From Polytrichum commune (taxonomy: Eukaryota > Streptophyta > Polytrichopsida > Polytrichales > Polytrichaceae), in contig OX485803.1 in assembly GCA_950295325.1 (NCBI GenBank), positions 73,547,554-73,611,553 on the forward strand: 64,000 nucleotides of DNA, given 5' to 3'. Positions 24,211 to 36,542 of this stretch are shown piece by piece (the first letter of the stretch is position 1; every line of letters begins with the position of its first letter). Both the position numbers and the translations under genes were made by a program. The notes beneath the pieces were generated by a model. It did no database searches and had not been told where the DNA came from. It was given only the letters and a program-made list of their open reading frames with translations.

Positions 24211-25926
24211 GTTTGGATAAACTTGAGTGCACTGTAAATGTACTTGGGCTTTGTGTGGTCTTATATATGTGATCACTTTTGGACACCTATTATTCAAGCT
24301 GTACATGGCACGGCTTGTACTTGAGAATGGACAAAAGCAAAAAGAAAGATAAACATGTTACGATGAGATTGGATTGAGTAACGTGCTCAAATTATATACA
24401 CCAACACATGCATTGCTCCAAAAACTTCCTACGTTTTACGTACAAGCTCACGATTATGATCAAGGTGAAGCATCCCTCGTTCATGCCAACACTAGAAGTT
24501 GTTGTTGTCTCTTTTCCTCTCTCATCAATCTAGGTTCAATAATCAACATAGTTGATATATAGAGCCCATGTGATCACTCAACGAGAAAGGGAATCATCAC
24601 TTTGAGTTGTTATTTTTGTATGTCGAGTTTTGATGCTGAAAATTGAGGTGGCAAGTCTTTGTGATTTATAAATAATAACCATATGAATGAAGTCACGACC
24701 TAATCCAACGGCCAAAATTGTAAGTGTGTGGAGTTGGAAATGCCTACATAAGGTCATGTACATTTATGTAACAATTTTTGTATAACCAAGTCATCGGGAC
24801 CAAAGATCCGTGGCAACCATGTTTAGTTGAAGGTGAAAGTGTTGGAAATCCCTTATTACACCTTTTGTGAAAATTTTAATCTAAGCATATTTGACCCAAA
24901 AAATAAGCATCGGAGACCTCACTTCTACTTTGACCATCTAATTTTATTCAAAAGTGACATGGAGTTGTCACATATGAGCGCACCTCTCATTTATCCAACA
25001 TAAACCCTCTATTGGTTTGTGGTCGATATATTTCAAATGACTTGAACTAGAGTAGTTCATAGTCTTTGAAGTTAATTTCGGTATTGAATGAACTACAAAT
25101 GGCAATCTCTAGGATGCATGCTACTTCATGGCTTTCATGTTGGATGAAGAGGACGCCACACACGTTTACAATGTCGGTTTTGAATGCAGTCTTGTGGGCG
25201 AAGGTAATTTTTTTTTTTGGTCCTTGATATGTGCCTAACCTCGAGGAGCTTGATTTCAAAATTACATGTCAAGGGCAAAATGACATGTCAAAGTGGAGAG
25301 GTGAAACCGGACATTTCAAAACTCGCGGTCACACTACATGTGTAAATGAGCTATCGTTTTTGTTTGTGTCAATGACATCTGGCGAGTTGAAAAACTGCAA
25401 GGTCCCACACAACTCAAAGTTGATTAGTTCACAAATTCACCAAAATATTCATTTTAAACACATAAGACCCATGTTGCATACGTCTTTTATATGGATTAAA
25501 TAAATAAAAAAGGATACTTCATCAAAAAGTTATAACAACACGTAATTCCAAATGATAACCCACACTAATTACACAAAAACAGTGTACCCAATGGCTTGAC
25601 CAGATCATCACTATTGACTGGCTGATTCAAACTCAAATTGGTGACCATCGTACCAAAAGCTTGAATACTTCACTACTTAATGCAAAATTCGAGTGTCGAA
25701 ACTATGTAGCTTAAATTAGGGTCTTCAATACTGCAAGTTGATACTTAATTTAGCTAACTGAATATGTGGAATTTGGGGGTCTGCATGCAATTGAACCCCC
25801 TCGCCCCTGCCCACCCAAGATTCTTATTGTTCTTGTGCTTAATTCAATCAGATTGCAGTGGATTTGTGGTGGAAAATCAAGACCGGATTTCTAGCCAACA
25901 ACCCACTACACCGAATTGTCGTATTA
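24211..25926. other. Intergenic DNA with dispersed repeat fragments
   Basis: Holds a G-run family core near 24275-24405, a diverged repeat related to 32190-32350 and 54400-54560 (about 24555-24770), and a foldback-like unit at 24975-25155 bounded by ATCCAACAT and ATGTTGGAT. No gene is recognised. Confidence 0.45.
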
Positions 25927-26441
25927 GGGGCGGTTTACACTATGGACCAAGAGCCATGACCAAGAAAATTAAATCATTTTCATGGTCACAGCTCTTGGCC
26001 AAGAGCCGTGACCATGAAAAATAAAAAATGGATTTTTGAGTGGCTTGGTCACTCTTGTAGTGTAAAGTGGATTTGGACCGGGACAACTTTGGGCTGATTT
26101 TTTAAATTTCTATCCCAACGATCTACAGTAACGTCAAAAAAAATCGGGAAAAAAAAAGATTAAAAAAATAAAATTCGGCCAATGGCTGATTTTCAGCCTT
26201 ACGGCTCCCTTGATTTCCGTTGAGTCGAGCATTTTGCCTCGCCTCAACGGAAAACCCGTTGGACCATGGCACATTATCCAAATGGCAGATTTTAGTAGTT
26301 TTTGGGGACCTCAAAGTTAGTGGTCATTCTCCTTTTTTCAAGGTAGTGTAAAGCCAAATGGGACCAAGAGCACTTTACTCTCCAATCACAGATTTTAGAA
26401 TTTCATGGTCATGGCTCTTGGTCCATAGTGTAAACCGCCCC
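25927..26441. mobile_element. TTA-flanked MITE, 515 bp
   Basis: Terminal inverted repeats of at least 35 bp start GGGGCGGTTTACACTATGG at both ends and extend into CCAAGAGCCATGACC. They are flanked by TTA at 25924-25926 and 26442-26444. There is no transposase. Strong end identity suggests relative youth. Confidence 0.93.
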
Positions 26442-26444
26442 TTA

Positions 26445-26708
26445 GGGCCACTTCACACATGAGCCAAGAGCCGTGACCATGAAATTGTGAGAGCCCAAAA
26501 GAAAATGTCCAAAGGCCGTCCCAACACACCTCCAACATCATGTAGTGTGGTCACAGACCCTCAAGTGTAGTGTGAAGTCATATGTGACTGGACCCTCGAC
26601 CAAATGCTATTTGACTAAGTTTCTATTCGTGTTGGTCCTCACACATGATAAAATAGAATGAATCGATAGTTGTGAGCACTTGGAGTGTCATGGTCTCCCG
26701 GTTTTGTG
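26445..26708. mobile_element. Second MITE abutting the first, 3' truncated
   Basis: It begins GGGCCACTTCACACATGAG immediately after the TTA that closes the previous element. It matches 54613 onward (GCCAAGAGCCGTGACCATGA, GTGAAGTCATATGTGAC, CCTCACACAT). Its right terminal repeat is missing: at 26709-26711 a further TTA is followed by GGGGCGCTTCACACTGTGG, the left end of a third, incomplete element. Confidence 0.75.
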
Positions 26709-27129
26709 TTAGGGGCGCTTCACACTGTGGCCGAAGGTTGAGAGGCCGTCGATTTCCACCAATCGGATTGCAAGAAACCAAGAGTTTGGCCTCTCGAAGG
26801 AAGTTTGGATCGGATGAGAGTGGAAACCTGAAGTATGGTTGAGAGGCTGTCAATTTTTTTAATGAAACAAATTAAAAAACTGATAAAATCTTAGAGGTTA
26901 GATTGGAGGGGTCGTTTTGGACAGGGAGTAAAGTGGAATGCTCATTCTTCCTCCCTAGCTCCCTCCCTCTCGCTCTCTTTTTCGTGTGTCTCAGTAGGAG
27001 TCCACTTTGTCCCCCATTAGAGTTGTAAACTCGAGTTATTGAAAATTGAACCCTAGTCTCCCCCATCATAATGTAGAGTCCTTACCGTCATGGACACACT
27101 TTCTACCTACTTCCCTTTGGTGATTCACC

Positions 27130-27610
27130 CCACTTTATTCTTCTTTCTATGTGTATATTGGGCGCCCCCAACCAAACACACACACCTATCTCACCCTCCC
27201 CAAACTACACAATACAGTTCATTGAATTCACATACTGCCATGACAGATTCCCCGAACAAGCCAGAGCAAATAAACACACCAAGTACGACTCACTTATCAA
27301 CAACATACAAAACTATGGATGGAAAACCAACCCCCTCATCACTATCACTGCTGGAGTACGAGGGGCCATCCATGAACACTCTATTGAACAACTCGATAAA
27401 CTTAAACTTCCAAAACCTAGTACTAAGTCACTCATGAAAAACATACACCAAAATGCCATCAAATACCTCACATACCTAGTCCTCAACAAAAGGAAACTTG
27501 ATAATAAACAAACCATTGTCCCTCCGCCCTAAAGGGATGATAACTAATGTCACAACACCATAGCCCACTTCCCAAAGAGGCATAATGCCCCATACTGCAT
27601 CATGGGTAAC
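27130..27610 (+). mobile_element. LINE 3' end with the best-preserved RLE-like domain
   Basis: The frame 27149-27532 encodes ILGAPNQTHTPISP, IQFIEFTYCHDRFPE, KYDSLINNIQNYGWKTNPL, ITAGVRGAIHEHSIE and TYLVLNKRKLDNK, ending at a stop at 27530. These blocks align with the plus-strand copy near 15.2-15.6 kb and the minus-strand copy near 1 kb. The 3' UTR block with AAAGAGGCATAATGCCCC is shared in diverged form with 56510-56720. The copy is truncated at its 5' side, as is common for target-primed insertion. Confidence 0.72.
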
Positions 27611-29119
27611 ATGATCAACATCGGGTTAATGGGCTCACATTCATGCCGGTACATAGTACGGGCATTATTTTTTCTTTTCTTTCTTCTTTCTATACCAACT
27701 ACTTTCTCATGTATTTTTTGCTCTTTTGGTTGTAGGAATTGACTCATGGATGAGACTTCATGCTAACATGATTGTGATGCTACCAAAATTCAACCGAACG
27801 GCTATGACATGTCATAAGAAATTTAAGACCATCTTCTATGTATATAAAGAAGATAAAATGACTAATGGTGTTTATGGAAATAATCGGTAAGAAAAAAAAT
27901 TATGATGCTCTAGACGAGTGATATCATCAAATCATACAAGTCATAAAACATGTCTCAGATACAATCACAAATAATGTGAAATTCCATACCAATATATCTC
28001 AAGATATGGAGACTACATCGACATCAACAACCATGTCAATGCCAATGTAAAAAACAAAGCAAAACTTTCATGATAAAGTTATTTATATCTTTGAAAAAAT
28101 GACAAAAACTAGTACATGTATGATGATTTTTTTAGATAACAGATGAATTGCTAGAAATAGTTGACTATCATTTTGATCGTTTGATCAATAAGCTTTCAGA
28201 ATTTTATATTCTACTCTTCATCTGAGCCATAAAACATATTCTAAAATTGGGGGAAATTTTTTAAACAATTAAGAATAAGTTCGACATTCATCCAAGTCAT
28301 TTCCATAATTCATGGATGGTTTTCCTAATTTCATCTATGGCAGCTACGATCAATCTAAACATTTCCCTTAACCAGTAGTCCTTACCCTAAAGTTTGTCTT
28401 TTACTTGTATGTCAGGGTTTTAGGCATTATTGTGATTTTAGGCACTCTTTGAATGGTTTTTTTTTGGACACCCAAAAAAATCAATCTCCCATAAACCTTT
28501 AAAATTAATTATTTTCTGCCCAAGTTGCTAGAGAGCTACAATAGGTTTGGATAACATTACATGGTTAGCCATGGGACACTTATAGACACCCTTGCAACTT
28601 GACAATGTGGCATGCTCCAATGGACGTGAAAAAACTGCCTATGATAAATCAAGCACAAACATATGGGGGATGATGTTTCTACTAAACACATTTTACCTTG
28701 GTAAGATTGGTGACGCCCATTGCAAAGCTCATACTAGAGTAAGACATCTAATAAATTCATAACCGTGGACTACTACATGCGCCTCCACTAGAGGAGTGAG
28801 TAGGTTGATTATTTGTAGCATGGCAATCCATGCTCCAATGGATGCGGTTCCTTTCCAAATTAGTCTACAACATGTCTATGAGAACGTAATTACGACACAT
28901 ATTAAGTACAAAGATACAAAGACCGTGTTCTCATTAGCCACCTTTAAGCTTGGTAAGATTGGTGGGGACCCATCTCAAAGAGCAAGGTATCTGAGTTAGT
29001 CTTAGATTCTCATTTATTTCAAGGCTTTCATGTTGGATGAATGAGAGGGTACACTCGTATACAATAATTCTCACTCTCCCTCTTGTAAAATGTGTTGCGA
29101 TTTCATCTTGGGTAACTTA
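27611..29119. other. Intergenic DNA, nothing recognised
   Basis: AT-rich, with short frames only. A fragment containing TTCATGTTGGATGAATGAGAG near 29015 matches the ends of the repeat seen at 16.2-16.5 and 25.0 kb. Confidence 0.4.
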
Positions 29120-29715
29120 GGGTCGGTTTACACCATGGACCATGAAGTTGGACCATGGAAGATGGCCTTCTCCAAGGTCCAACTCGATGGTCCAACTTCC
29201 ATGGTCCGATTTCTTTTAAAAAAAATCAATTTACAAAGTCTTTAGCCCCCTTTAGCCTTTAACCAAATGTGGACCAAGAGGAATGACCATGCACCAAAAA
29301 GTGAATGTGCCGTTTTTTTTTAATATATGCCCAAAAATGGCAGTTTTTGAAAGAAAAAAACCAAGTTTGACCATTTCTCTTGTCTTCTCTTGTGACTTCA
29401 TCTTCTCTTCCCCCCCCCCCAAAAAAAAAATCATCAAAAATTTATTATAACAACATTTCTCAGCCATGGGCCCCGGTCTTTTCCTACTAGAACACCTCGT
29501 TCGCCTCTCCCACCGCAAAAACCCGTTGGACCATATCAGTGGACAATGTAGGCCTTAGAACGTGTCTTTTGGGGATCTCGAACTCCATGGTCACTCTGAC
29601 ATGTTTTTTTCCCTTGGTGTAAACCGAAGTGGTCCTGGGACGAGTTCAACAACCAATCACAGATTTGTACAGGGCCCCCTGGGCCGACTGCATGGTCCAT
29701 GGTGTAAACAACCCC
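29120..29715. mobile_element. TTA-flanked MITE, 596 bp
   Basis: The left end GGGTCGGTTTACACCATGG and the right end read inward, GGGGTTGTTTACACCATGG, form inverted repeats. They are flanked by TTA at 29117-29119 and 29716-29718. Inner sequence is rich in GACCATGG words and a poly-C/A run. No transposase is encoded. Confidence 0.9.
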
Positions 29716-30708
29716 TTATTAATAGCGGTGGGGGGCCCAACGCATGCAACGGGTGACGTCGACATAAGCCTACTCCTAGAGGAGTGTGGTAGGTTGATGA
29801 TTTGTAGCCTCTATGCTCCAATAGGTCCCCCCCCCCTTCCCAAAGGCAGCCAACCAATTGGACTCTTGTTCACAGACACACTTGGACCACAAGCGCTGCC
29901 AACACCCAGGAGGCCCACAGAGCCCGGGGGACCGTCCGATCACGCATCCAACGGCCACACGGGCTCCCACGCTAGCTGACGTAGTGGCGGGGGGATTGGG
30001 GCAAGGTGGCCGGCGGGCGTGTCCCGGCGGGCCCCACACCACATGTTTTTGTGTGGAGAATCTTGAAGTGGACCCCACGACCCTACCCTACCCGACCCCA
30101 CCTGGCGACGGTTTCATTAACTAAGGTTCCTGAACCTTCGGCCACTGGTGTCCACTTGTGTGGAGCTTACCTAGCGCTCTGCTAATTGGCCGATTCCCAG
30201 GCGCTCACGGGGCTCAAACCGTTGCATCACTGTTGTAATAATAATAATAATAATAATAATAATATGCTTGCCCAAAATAAGCAAAACATGTGCATCATGT
30301 ACGTTACTACTTACGTAGTAGTACTTTCAAGTGTTGGCGAATGTGCAAAAAGCTTCCGGTAAACATTGAATGGGAGGCTACATGCACACATCCCAAAACG
30401 CCGGTTTCAAGATGGACTTTGGGCAACCTATTAAGGAAGGTGGAAGGATTTCGGTCTTGACATGCTTTAGTTTCAAGGAGCTTAGTTTCAAGGTTGTTGG
30501 GTCATGCTTTTGGTTTTGGGTTTAAATCGTCCATTTTCAGCTCCGATTGATGGAAACAGAGGTTTTGAGCCTTGCAAAATCGTTGTCTTGGGTTGGAGTT
30601 GACAATGGACGTTTGCTTTATACCCAGTAAAAGAGAGTGGCTGACGTCGAGACCAAGCTCCTTGAAGTTAGGCACATGTGAAGGCCGAAAATTCTCTTAC
30701 CTTGGCTA
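29716..30708. other. Intergenic, GC-rich patch
   Basis: About 29720-30130 is unusually GC-rich for this window, without a conserved protein in any frame. An (AAT)n tract lies at 30236-30264. A patch near 30420-30680 has two related blocks around AAGGAGCTTAGTTTCAAGG in opposite orientation. Confidence 0.4.
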
Positions 30709-31068
30709 ACTACACGAAATATGAATATTTAGTGTCACCAACTCCAATGGTCTTGCTCAATACTAATTGTAAACCGTAGTATAGTGTCACCGACCCCGAA
30801 TGTTAACCCCACATTATTTGTCGTTCCTTGTAATAATTTTTGGGGGATTATATATTTACAGGGTTGCAATTACTGTCAGTTACCAAGTGATTTTTCATCC
30901 AGATTTCAATCCCCATGACAACGTTTCATCACAACTCGCTGACAAGAGAAGGTATGGTTTGGGCCAATGGATGAACTCATCCATCATCCATGATAATATT
31001 TGTTCACTTATTTATAAGAAGTGTCATCTGATGAGTTTTTAAACACCGTATGAATATTTTAGTGTAGT
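30709..31068. mobile_element. Element with ACTACACTAAAT-type terminal inverted repeats, copy 1
   Basis: The left end ACTACACGAAATATGAAT and the right end read inward, ACTACACTAAAATATTCAT, are inverted repeats. The interior matches 57237-57638 (GTCTTGCTC.ATACTAATTG, CATTATTT.TC.TTCCTTG, AAGAAGTGTCAT). I could not define a target duplication, so the superfamily is open. Confidence 0.65.
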
Positions 31069-31159
31069 ATACTCCATTTCAAAAGCGGTGTTCTCAAACG
31101 TATGGGGCCTCCACATGAAAAGGTACAAGGAGATGGGAAATGTGAGGGATGGTTTTGGG

Positions 31160-31560
31160 TAGATGGATCTTAAACGCTTTGTTTTTACCCGACTAGTAAT
31201 CCACTTCTTTTAGAATTTAAAACACATATTTAGTAATACATGGTTACCAAATGAAAATCAAGGTTGTAGCCACGTTCCTCATAATTTTAGCAACTTGTAT
31301 GAATATCTTGTTCATTATCGAAGTGAAGATTCTTGTGTTCCTTAAATGGTCATATAGTCTCCCCCCCCTCCCCCAATTATGTTGACAATTGAGCCTAGAA
31401 TGGTTGTCATAATTTGAGAATGTAGTCCAATCTCTTTTAAACACACAATTTTTGGTAGTTGTTCTTAAAGCTACATCTAACTAGCTACCATTCACATTAA
31501 TAGATGTCCGATCAAGATAAGTAACCAAATTAGGCACGTCTACCTTACCAATGGGGAGGG
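31160..31560 (-). repeat. Dispersed G-run repeat family, reversed copy
   Basis: The reverse complement of the 22315 and 34105 copies. It includes a C-run at about 31361-31376, GTAGTCCAATCTCTTTTAAA and AGATAAGTAACCAAATTAGG. The neighbouring block from 31160 also aligns with 57900-58000. Confidence 0.7.
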
Positions 31561-33700
31561 TGAAAATGGTTATCACTATGTAGAGTCCAAGGTTTCAACT
31601 ATTTGTAGCAAATTAACACCTAAACTGACCCAATATTAATATGTGAAGATTTATTTAGGTAAACATATAGGAAACAAGTTTTTGTTGCTCCCCCTATGAC
31701 AGGTGTTAGGAGAAGACCTTTGATGTTCTTGGGCCAAGGATTCGTGGTCTCTAGGTTAAGTGACTCACGAGGAGGGTGAAAATGCAATGAACTATGTTCT
31801 ATTCTATAAGTCTAAGCCATAGTCTATGAATGTAAACGGAACTTCTTTGTATTGAAGTCCCTAGCCTTCATCCACGATGCATGAGTCAACGTAGACACCA
31901 TGAACCCCAAGCAATTTTTCTTGGTAGCAATTAACAAGTTGTACATTTACTCCGAGCCTTTTACACGAGGTCGAGCAAGTAAGTGAATCTAACAAAAGTG
32001 AGAGGTTGTGGGAATCAAGATGGGTTTCGAGCATCACTAGGCATCCGTTTGCAAACCACACATTCAAGTTGAGAATCTGCGAGCATTTTGGACAATCCCA
32101 CAAATAGGTCGTGCTAATCTAGGTTGTTTGTTTTTGTTGGAAACCACTATAAAAACTGAGTCAGGAGAGGATCACGATGTGAAGGTATGTGGTCAAATTG
32201 TGTGTATGCCCAACTCCAACAAATAAAATTGTGGCCATTGGATCAAATTGGGAATTGTCTCATCTCATTAGCGATTGAGAATCACAAAGATTGTCATGTC
32301 AATCACGAGAATCGGAGTTCAGATGCAAAAGTTGTAAAAGGTCAAAGTGAAGGTTCTCTTTCTCTCTAACCCATCACATAGACCCCTCCCAATTGTGCTA
32401 ATTATCGAACCTATGATGGTGTTTGTCCCTTTGGTGCACAAGCCAAAATAAGAGAGAGTGGAGAAACAGAGGTCGAAGGTGCAAGGACTTTGTGTGCAAG
32501 TTTGAACAAAGTGGTACAATATAATTGTAGGGGACTAGTTGAAGTCGACGGAAACATTACTAAGCTCCTTGGTTGCATTCCATGGGACTACGTTTAAGGT
32601 GACAATAATTCTCCTTTAATTCCAGGATTCCCTAGTTATCGCGAGCACTTAGGTTGTGTATTGTAGAATTTTCAGCTATAAATTGTGAGAGGTTTTTAAT
32701 CGTGACCTCTTTCTTTGGAAAGAGACCATCAACTACATTGTTTTGTCAAATTAGTGTGGGTTGCCATTCAGAGTTACGTGTTAATGTAAGAGGATTATTT
32801 TTCACATAAACGAGTTGAAGGTAAGGGGAGAGGTTGATTGGGGTAGGTATTTTACAAGAAACAGTTACGGCATTGCGTAATTCCAAAGAGTACTTGACAC
32901 TAAATATCATACTTAGTGTACTTATGTTATTTGGGTAAAAAATGATACTCTCAATGAAATGTTATAGCAATGCGTAACCCACACTAATTAGACAAAATAG
33001 TGTACATAGCTCCTTAGTAGTGTTATGAAAGTCATCAGGGTATTAGGTACTAGGAATTGGCCATTAAGTGGACCCAACTGAGCAGCCAAGGGCCATTATT
33101 TAACATCACTTTCATCGGGAAAAAACATTACGCACACCACAGTGAACAATCAAAATCGATTCTCTGAGCATGGATGAAACTTACTCCTCAAGTGTTGAGC
33201 TTCTTATTACTACTCTTTGATGAGCAATTACAATGAAAAAACCGACTGCTCCTCTCTACCATACTAAACGACTGCCCGTATGTAGAGTCACACTCGGGAC
33301 ACGTTTTCATTAGAGACGGGAAGTGAAGGTTCAGTTTTGGACTTTCAGCCCCTTTTCAACACCTTGATCAGCTGTTCATGGAAAGATATTGAAAGGGGGC
33401 TGAAGGTCCAAAACTTAACCATCAATCTCTATAAGAAAACGTGTCCTTCATGCACACAACTAGAAATCCCACGTGGGGACCAATCTACGTCGCGTTCGAA
33501 TCGTATCAATTTGATGGCAAAAGTCTGCATCCTAATACAGCCACTTTTCTTTCAGTCCTGCTCCCACTTTGATCATCAGTTGAATGTACCTACGGAATTG
33601 GGACCAAAAAATTAAATACCAATTAGTGAACTACCACCACCTGTGGAATTTTTCTTCTCTGTGAATGGATGGGTGCGAATACTAGAAAAGAATTTCAAGT
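31561..33700. other. Intergenic DNA with repeat fragments
   Basis: Contains a repeat related to 54400-54560 (about 32190-32350) and a short unit near 32870-33010 with CACTAAATATCATACTTAGTG and ATAGCAATGCGTAACCCACA, also seen near 16990 and 25535. A foldback-type pair at 33320-33450 shares AAGGTCCAAAACTTAACC-like and GGTTCAGTTTTGGAC-like arms. No gene is seen. Confidence 0.45.
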
Positions 33701-36542
33701 TCAAGCCCGGCCCATGTGTTTGCTGCCGTATCCTACGAGTCGATGGTCATTTACGAGCTTTTTCCCTGCAACTAAATAGAATGCTGTATGCCTGCACAGT
33801 CACCAAAGCAATGAAGAAGTCACTTGTTCAGTATAATCATCCAAGGCTCAGAACTTGACGTTTAAAGGGGAAATGAAAAGAAAAAATTAAACAGGAAATC
33901 GTTTGGCACCGAGAATTGAACTCATGGAGTTTAGTTGAGATCCCTGTGACTTTGTTTGAATTTAACTTTGCCAACCGTGTTGATAAACTTTGAAATCTTG
34001 GTGGTCTAGGACAAGTAGATTTCAGCAAATCGGAGTAAAGTAAGTATGTAACTTGGAGGTTACAAGTTTGAGGTAGATGTGGCTAATTTGAATGCAGCAT
34101 TAGCCTGGACACCTATATTTGAGTGGTATGTGGTTAGGTGTCGATCTAAGAACGGACACCGAAAAGACATGTTGTCTAGAAGAGGTTGGATTACGTGCTC
34201 AAAATATGCTAAACTGTTCATGGCTCAAGAATCAACATGATGTGAGGAGGGGGGGGGGGGGGGGGACTATGTGACCAGTTACTAAGCATGAGAATTTTCA
34301 CTTTGATGATGAATGTAAGATATTCATACGAGCTCCGAAAATTTTGAGGCAAAATGGCCATGATTTGGATTTGCTAACCATCTTGCACTGATTGTGATGT
34401 GATTCATATCCTACAAGAAGTGGGTGCAGGGAGAAACGTGTCCATCTAACACATGTCTACCTTTAGTTAGCAGTCATCTTCTCAACAACTCCTGAGAACT
34501 TTGTGGACAGTCAGTGATGACTGTGACAGAATGCTAACTTACTTGAAGAAATTGTAAAGGAGTCTTTTGGAATCTGTGTCAATTTCAGTTGTATTGTCCA
34601 ATGCGGATTTCATGTGATTTAGCCAGTGCGCAGCTGATTTCTGTGTGACAGAGTATGGGCCGTGTCGTCCTATCAAGGCTGGGCTTCCTGCCACCAGAGA
34701 AACATTATAAGTTAGAAAAATTAGAGCCCCATACAATTAGATGATTTGAGGACTTGAGTCAAGTTCCCAATAGAACTACTGTACATACTACATTATTCAC
34801 TTTGACTCACAATGCCAAGTCCACCACCAGCACAATATTGTTAAAGCAAATATCACGTCCTTCCATTTGGATTTCAATTCTGACAGCAATCTGACTCTTT
34901 AATTTTGCAAATGATATTCTCCATGTGTTGCCCACCTTTTCTGTCAGAGTATAAGGATGGCCCACCCATCCGTTGAATAAAAAACTCATACTGGTTCTGA
35001 ATAGCATCGTCCTTGGTGGAGTTTGCAAATATTTCACAGAACCATTCTTCATCATCGTTGTAAACACTGCACAAACATGAGAAGAAGTGAGGAAGTCAAC
35101 TTTGTAAATCATCTAGCTGATCTGATCTATGCCAACTTGACCTAAGTCATTACATCACCTTGTAAGATTCTACAAGTTCCAGGACTTCTCAATCTGATAC
35201 CAAGCCTTATTGACACTTCTCTTGGCTCTTTTTCTTCTGCTTCCAAACTCCACACAAACACCAAACACAATTTGGACACTGCTTTTTACTGAGCTACCAA
35301 ATACTTGTTTGCACCAAGTTTGGAAAAGAAAATTGGTAAGAAAACTGACAGCTAGCCTGCTAGCTAATAGGTTCCAGGGAAGTGGCTTCTCACTGCTTTA
35401 ATTATATTCTGGCCCTGCGATGTGTACTGATTAATGATGGAGTTTTTGAAACCTATGAGAGCTTCATAAGTTCTGAGTGGTAATTCCTCAGAAGTATGTA
35501 GGCTCCCAGTCTCAGTATCCGGGGAGATTCTTGGGCATAAATCGGTCAAGATCCTAGTGTTTCCAAGTCCAACCGGTTACACGTTGACATCTTTCGGTTT
35601 TTCTTTACTAATTTGAGGTATATTCGATAAATTTCAATAAAATGATCGGCAATTTTCCTGAAGTCTTGAACTTCAACTGGCTATTTCTCAAAGTCAACCG
35701 GTTCATCAGTAACTAGCGGTCGGTTCTCCCCGTTCATTGCCCAGTCTGACTCTGCATAAAAAAATATACTATTTAGGTACTGTATCTAAGTCACCGCAGT
35801 GTCACTTTTTTATCCTGCCACAACTAATACCTGTCGCGCATCTCAGCGCCAGGTCTCTCTGCAAATAAGTAGGCTCTAAATTCGAAGTTCATGTTTACAG
35901 ATTCGGCAATTCTTCTATTTCACGCCTGGGCGTTTTAGAATGCGAATTTAATGACTCAATTCTCTGTTTTCCATGTAGAATGCTCCCAACAGCTCCTTCT
36001 CTCGAGTTGAGTTGAGTTGGGTCTGCATGCAAGAGTATAGCGCAAGGCACGAACACCCCCCTTCAACATCTTTCTGAAGAAGAATAACTTACTTAAGAGA
36101 ACTCAACTAACGTTCTGATTTGTAAACTATCTCAGTTGTACCTAGATGTATCAAATTGTGAGGTTCTGAATTGTGACCTAGGTATCTCAGTTGTAGTAGA
36201 TGTAGATCAATTTGTAGAGTTCTGAATTGTGACCTAGGCAACTCAGCTGAAAATGTAATCAATTTGCGAGATTTTGTGTTCCGGTGACTAAAATATCTAC
36301 GGGTCAATTATAATGTAGTATGTTTACCATCACTTTATTGCAATTCTATCGCAGAGGAGTTTAGTGGTACCAAACTTGAGAGGGCAAAGAATTGAGAGTG
36401 CTTACTTGTTGTAGAAGTTCGTAGACAGCTTGACGAAGGTGTCGTAGCCTAGCCTCTCATATAAATTCACATCGTCCACGGCGGTAGCATCTTCCTGGCT
36501 CACTCCGCTCATCAGTGACGCCTGCCTTTGCAACGACTGCAT
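33701..36542 (-). CDS. GLB3: Two-on-two (truncated) haemoglobin, plant GLB3 type
   Basis: Four exons on the minus strand splice in frame: 36542-36406, 35066-34936, 34687-34543 and 33791-33701, giving 167 aa. All junctions are GT-AG. Exon 1 begins [19 protein letters not shown] and ends STNFY, with Y44 at the B10 position. Exon 2 has [20 protein letters not shown] and [18 protein letters not shown]. Exon 3 has [14 protein letters not shown], with the proximal (F8) histidine H98, and W111 (G8) in AAHWLNHM. Exon 4, easily missed, begins [13 protein letters not shown]. Plant GLB3 proteins bind haem and O2/NO, probably in the cytosol; function is not well settled. Without exon 4 the frame would stop at 34539, right after a strong GTAAGT donor. 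Introns 1 and 3 contain dispersed repeats. The C-terminal 16 residues after KKLV are divergent. Confidence 0.93.
34105..34470 (+). repeat. Dispersed G-run repeat family copy inside GLB3 intron 3
   Basis: GACACCTATATTTGAGTGG, AAAAGACATGTTGTCT, GTGCTCAAAATATG, a G-run at about 34246-34265, then AAGATATTCATACGAGCTCC and CATATCCTACAAGAAGTGG. It is antisense to the host gene. Confidence 0.78.
35515..35746 (+). repeat. Dispersed ACCGGTT repeat, copy 2 (GLB3 intron 1)
   Basis: Matches 8291-8525 over its whole length, with shared blocks GGGGAGATT, CCAAGTCCAACCGGTTACA, TTTCCTGAAGTCTTGAACTT and AACTAGCGGTCGGTTCTCC. It lies in intron 1 of the GLB3 gene, opposite to the gene's strand. Confidence 0.8.

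Noticed and set aside
30140..30235. tRNA- or SINE-like box sequences (GGTTTGAGCCCC-like on the minus strand with a TAGCAGAGCG-like block)
   Set aside because: On the minus strand the B-box-like block precedes the A-box-like block, the wrong order, and no cloverleaf can be drawn.
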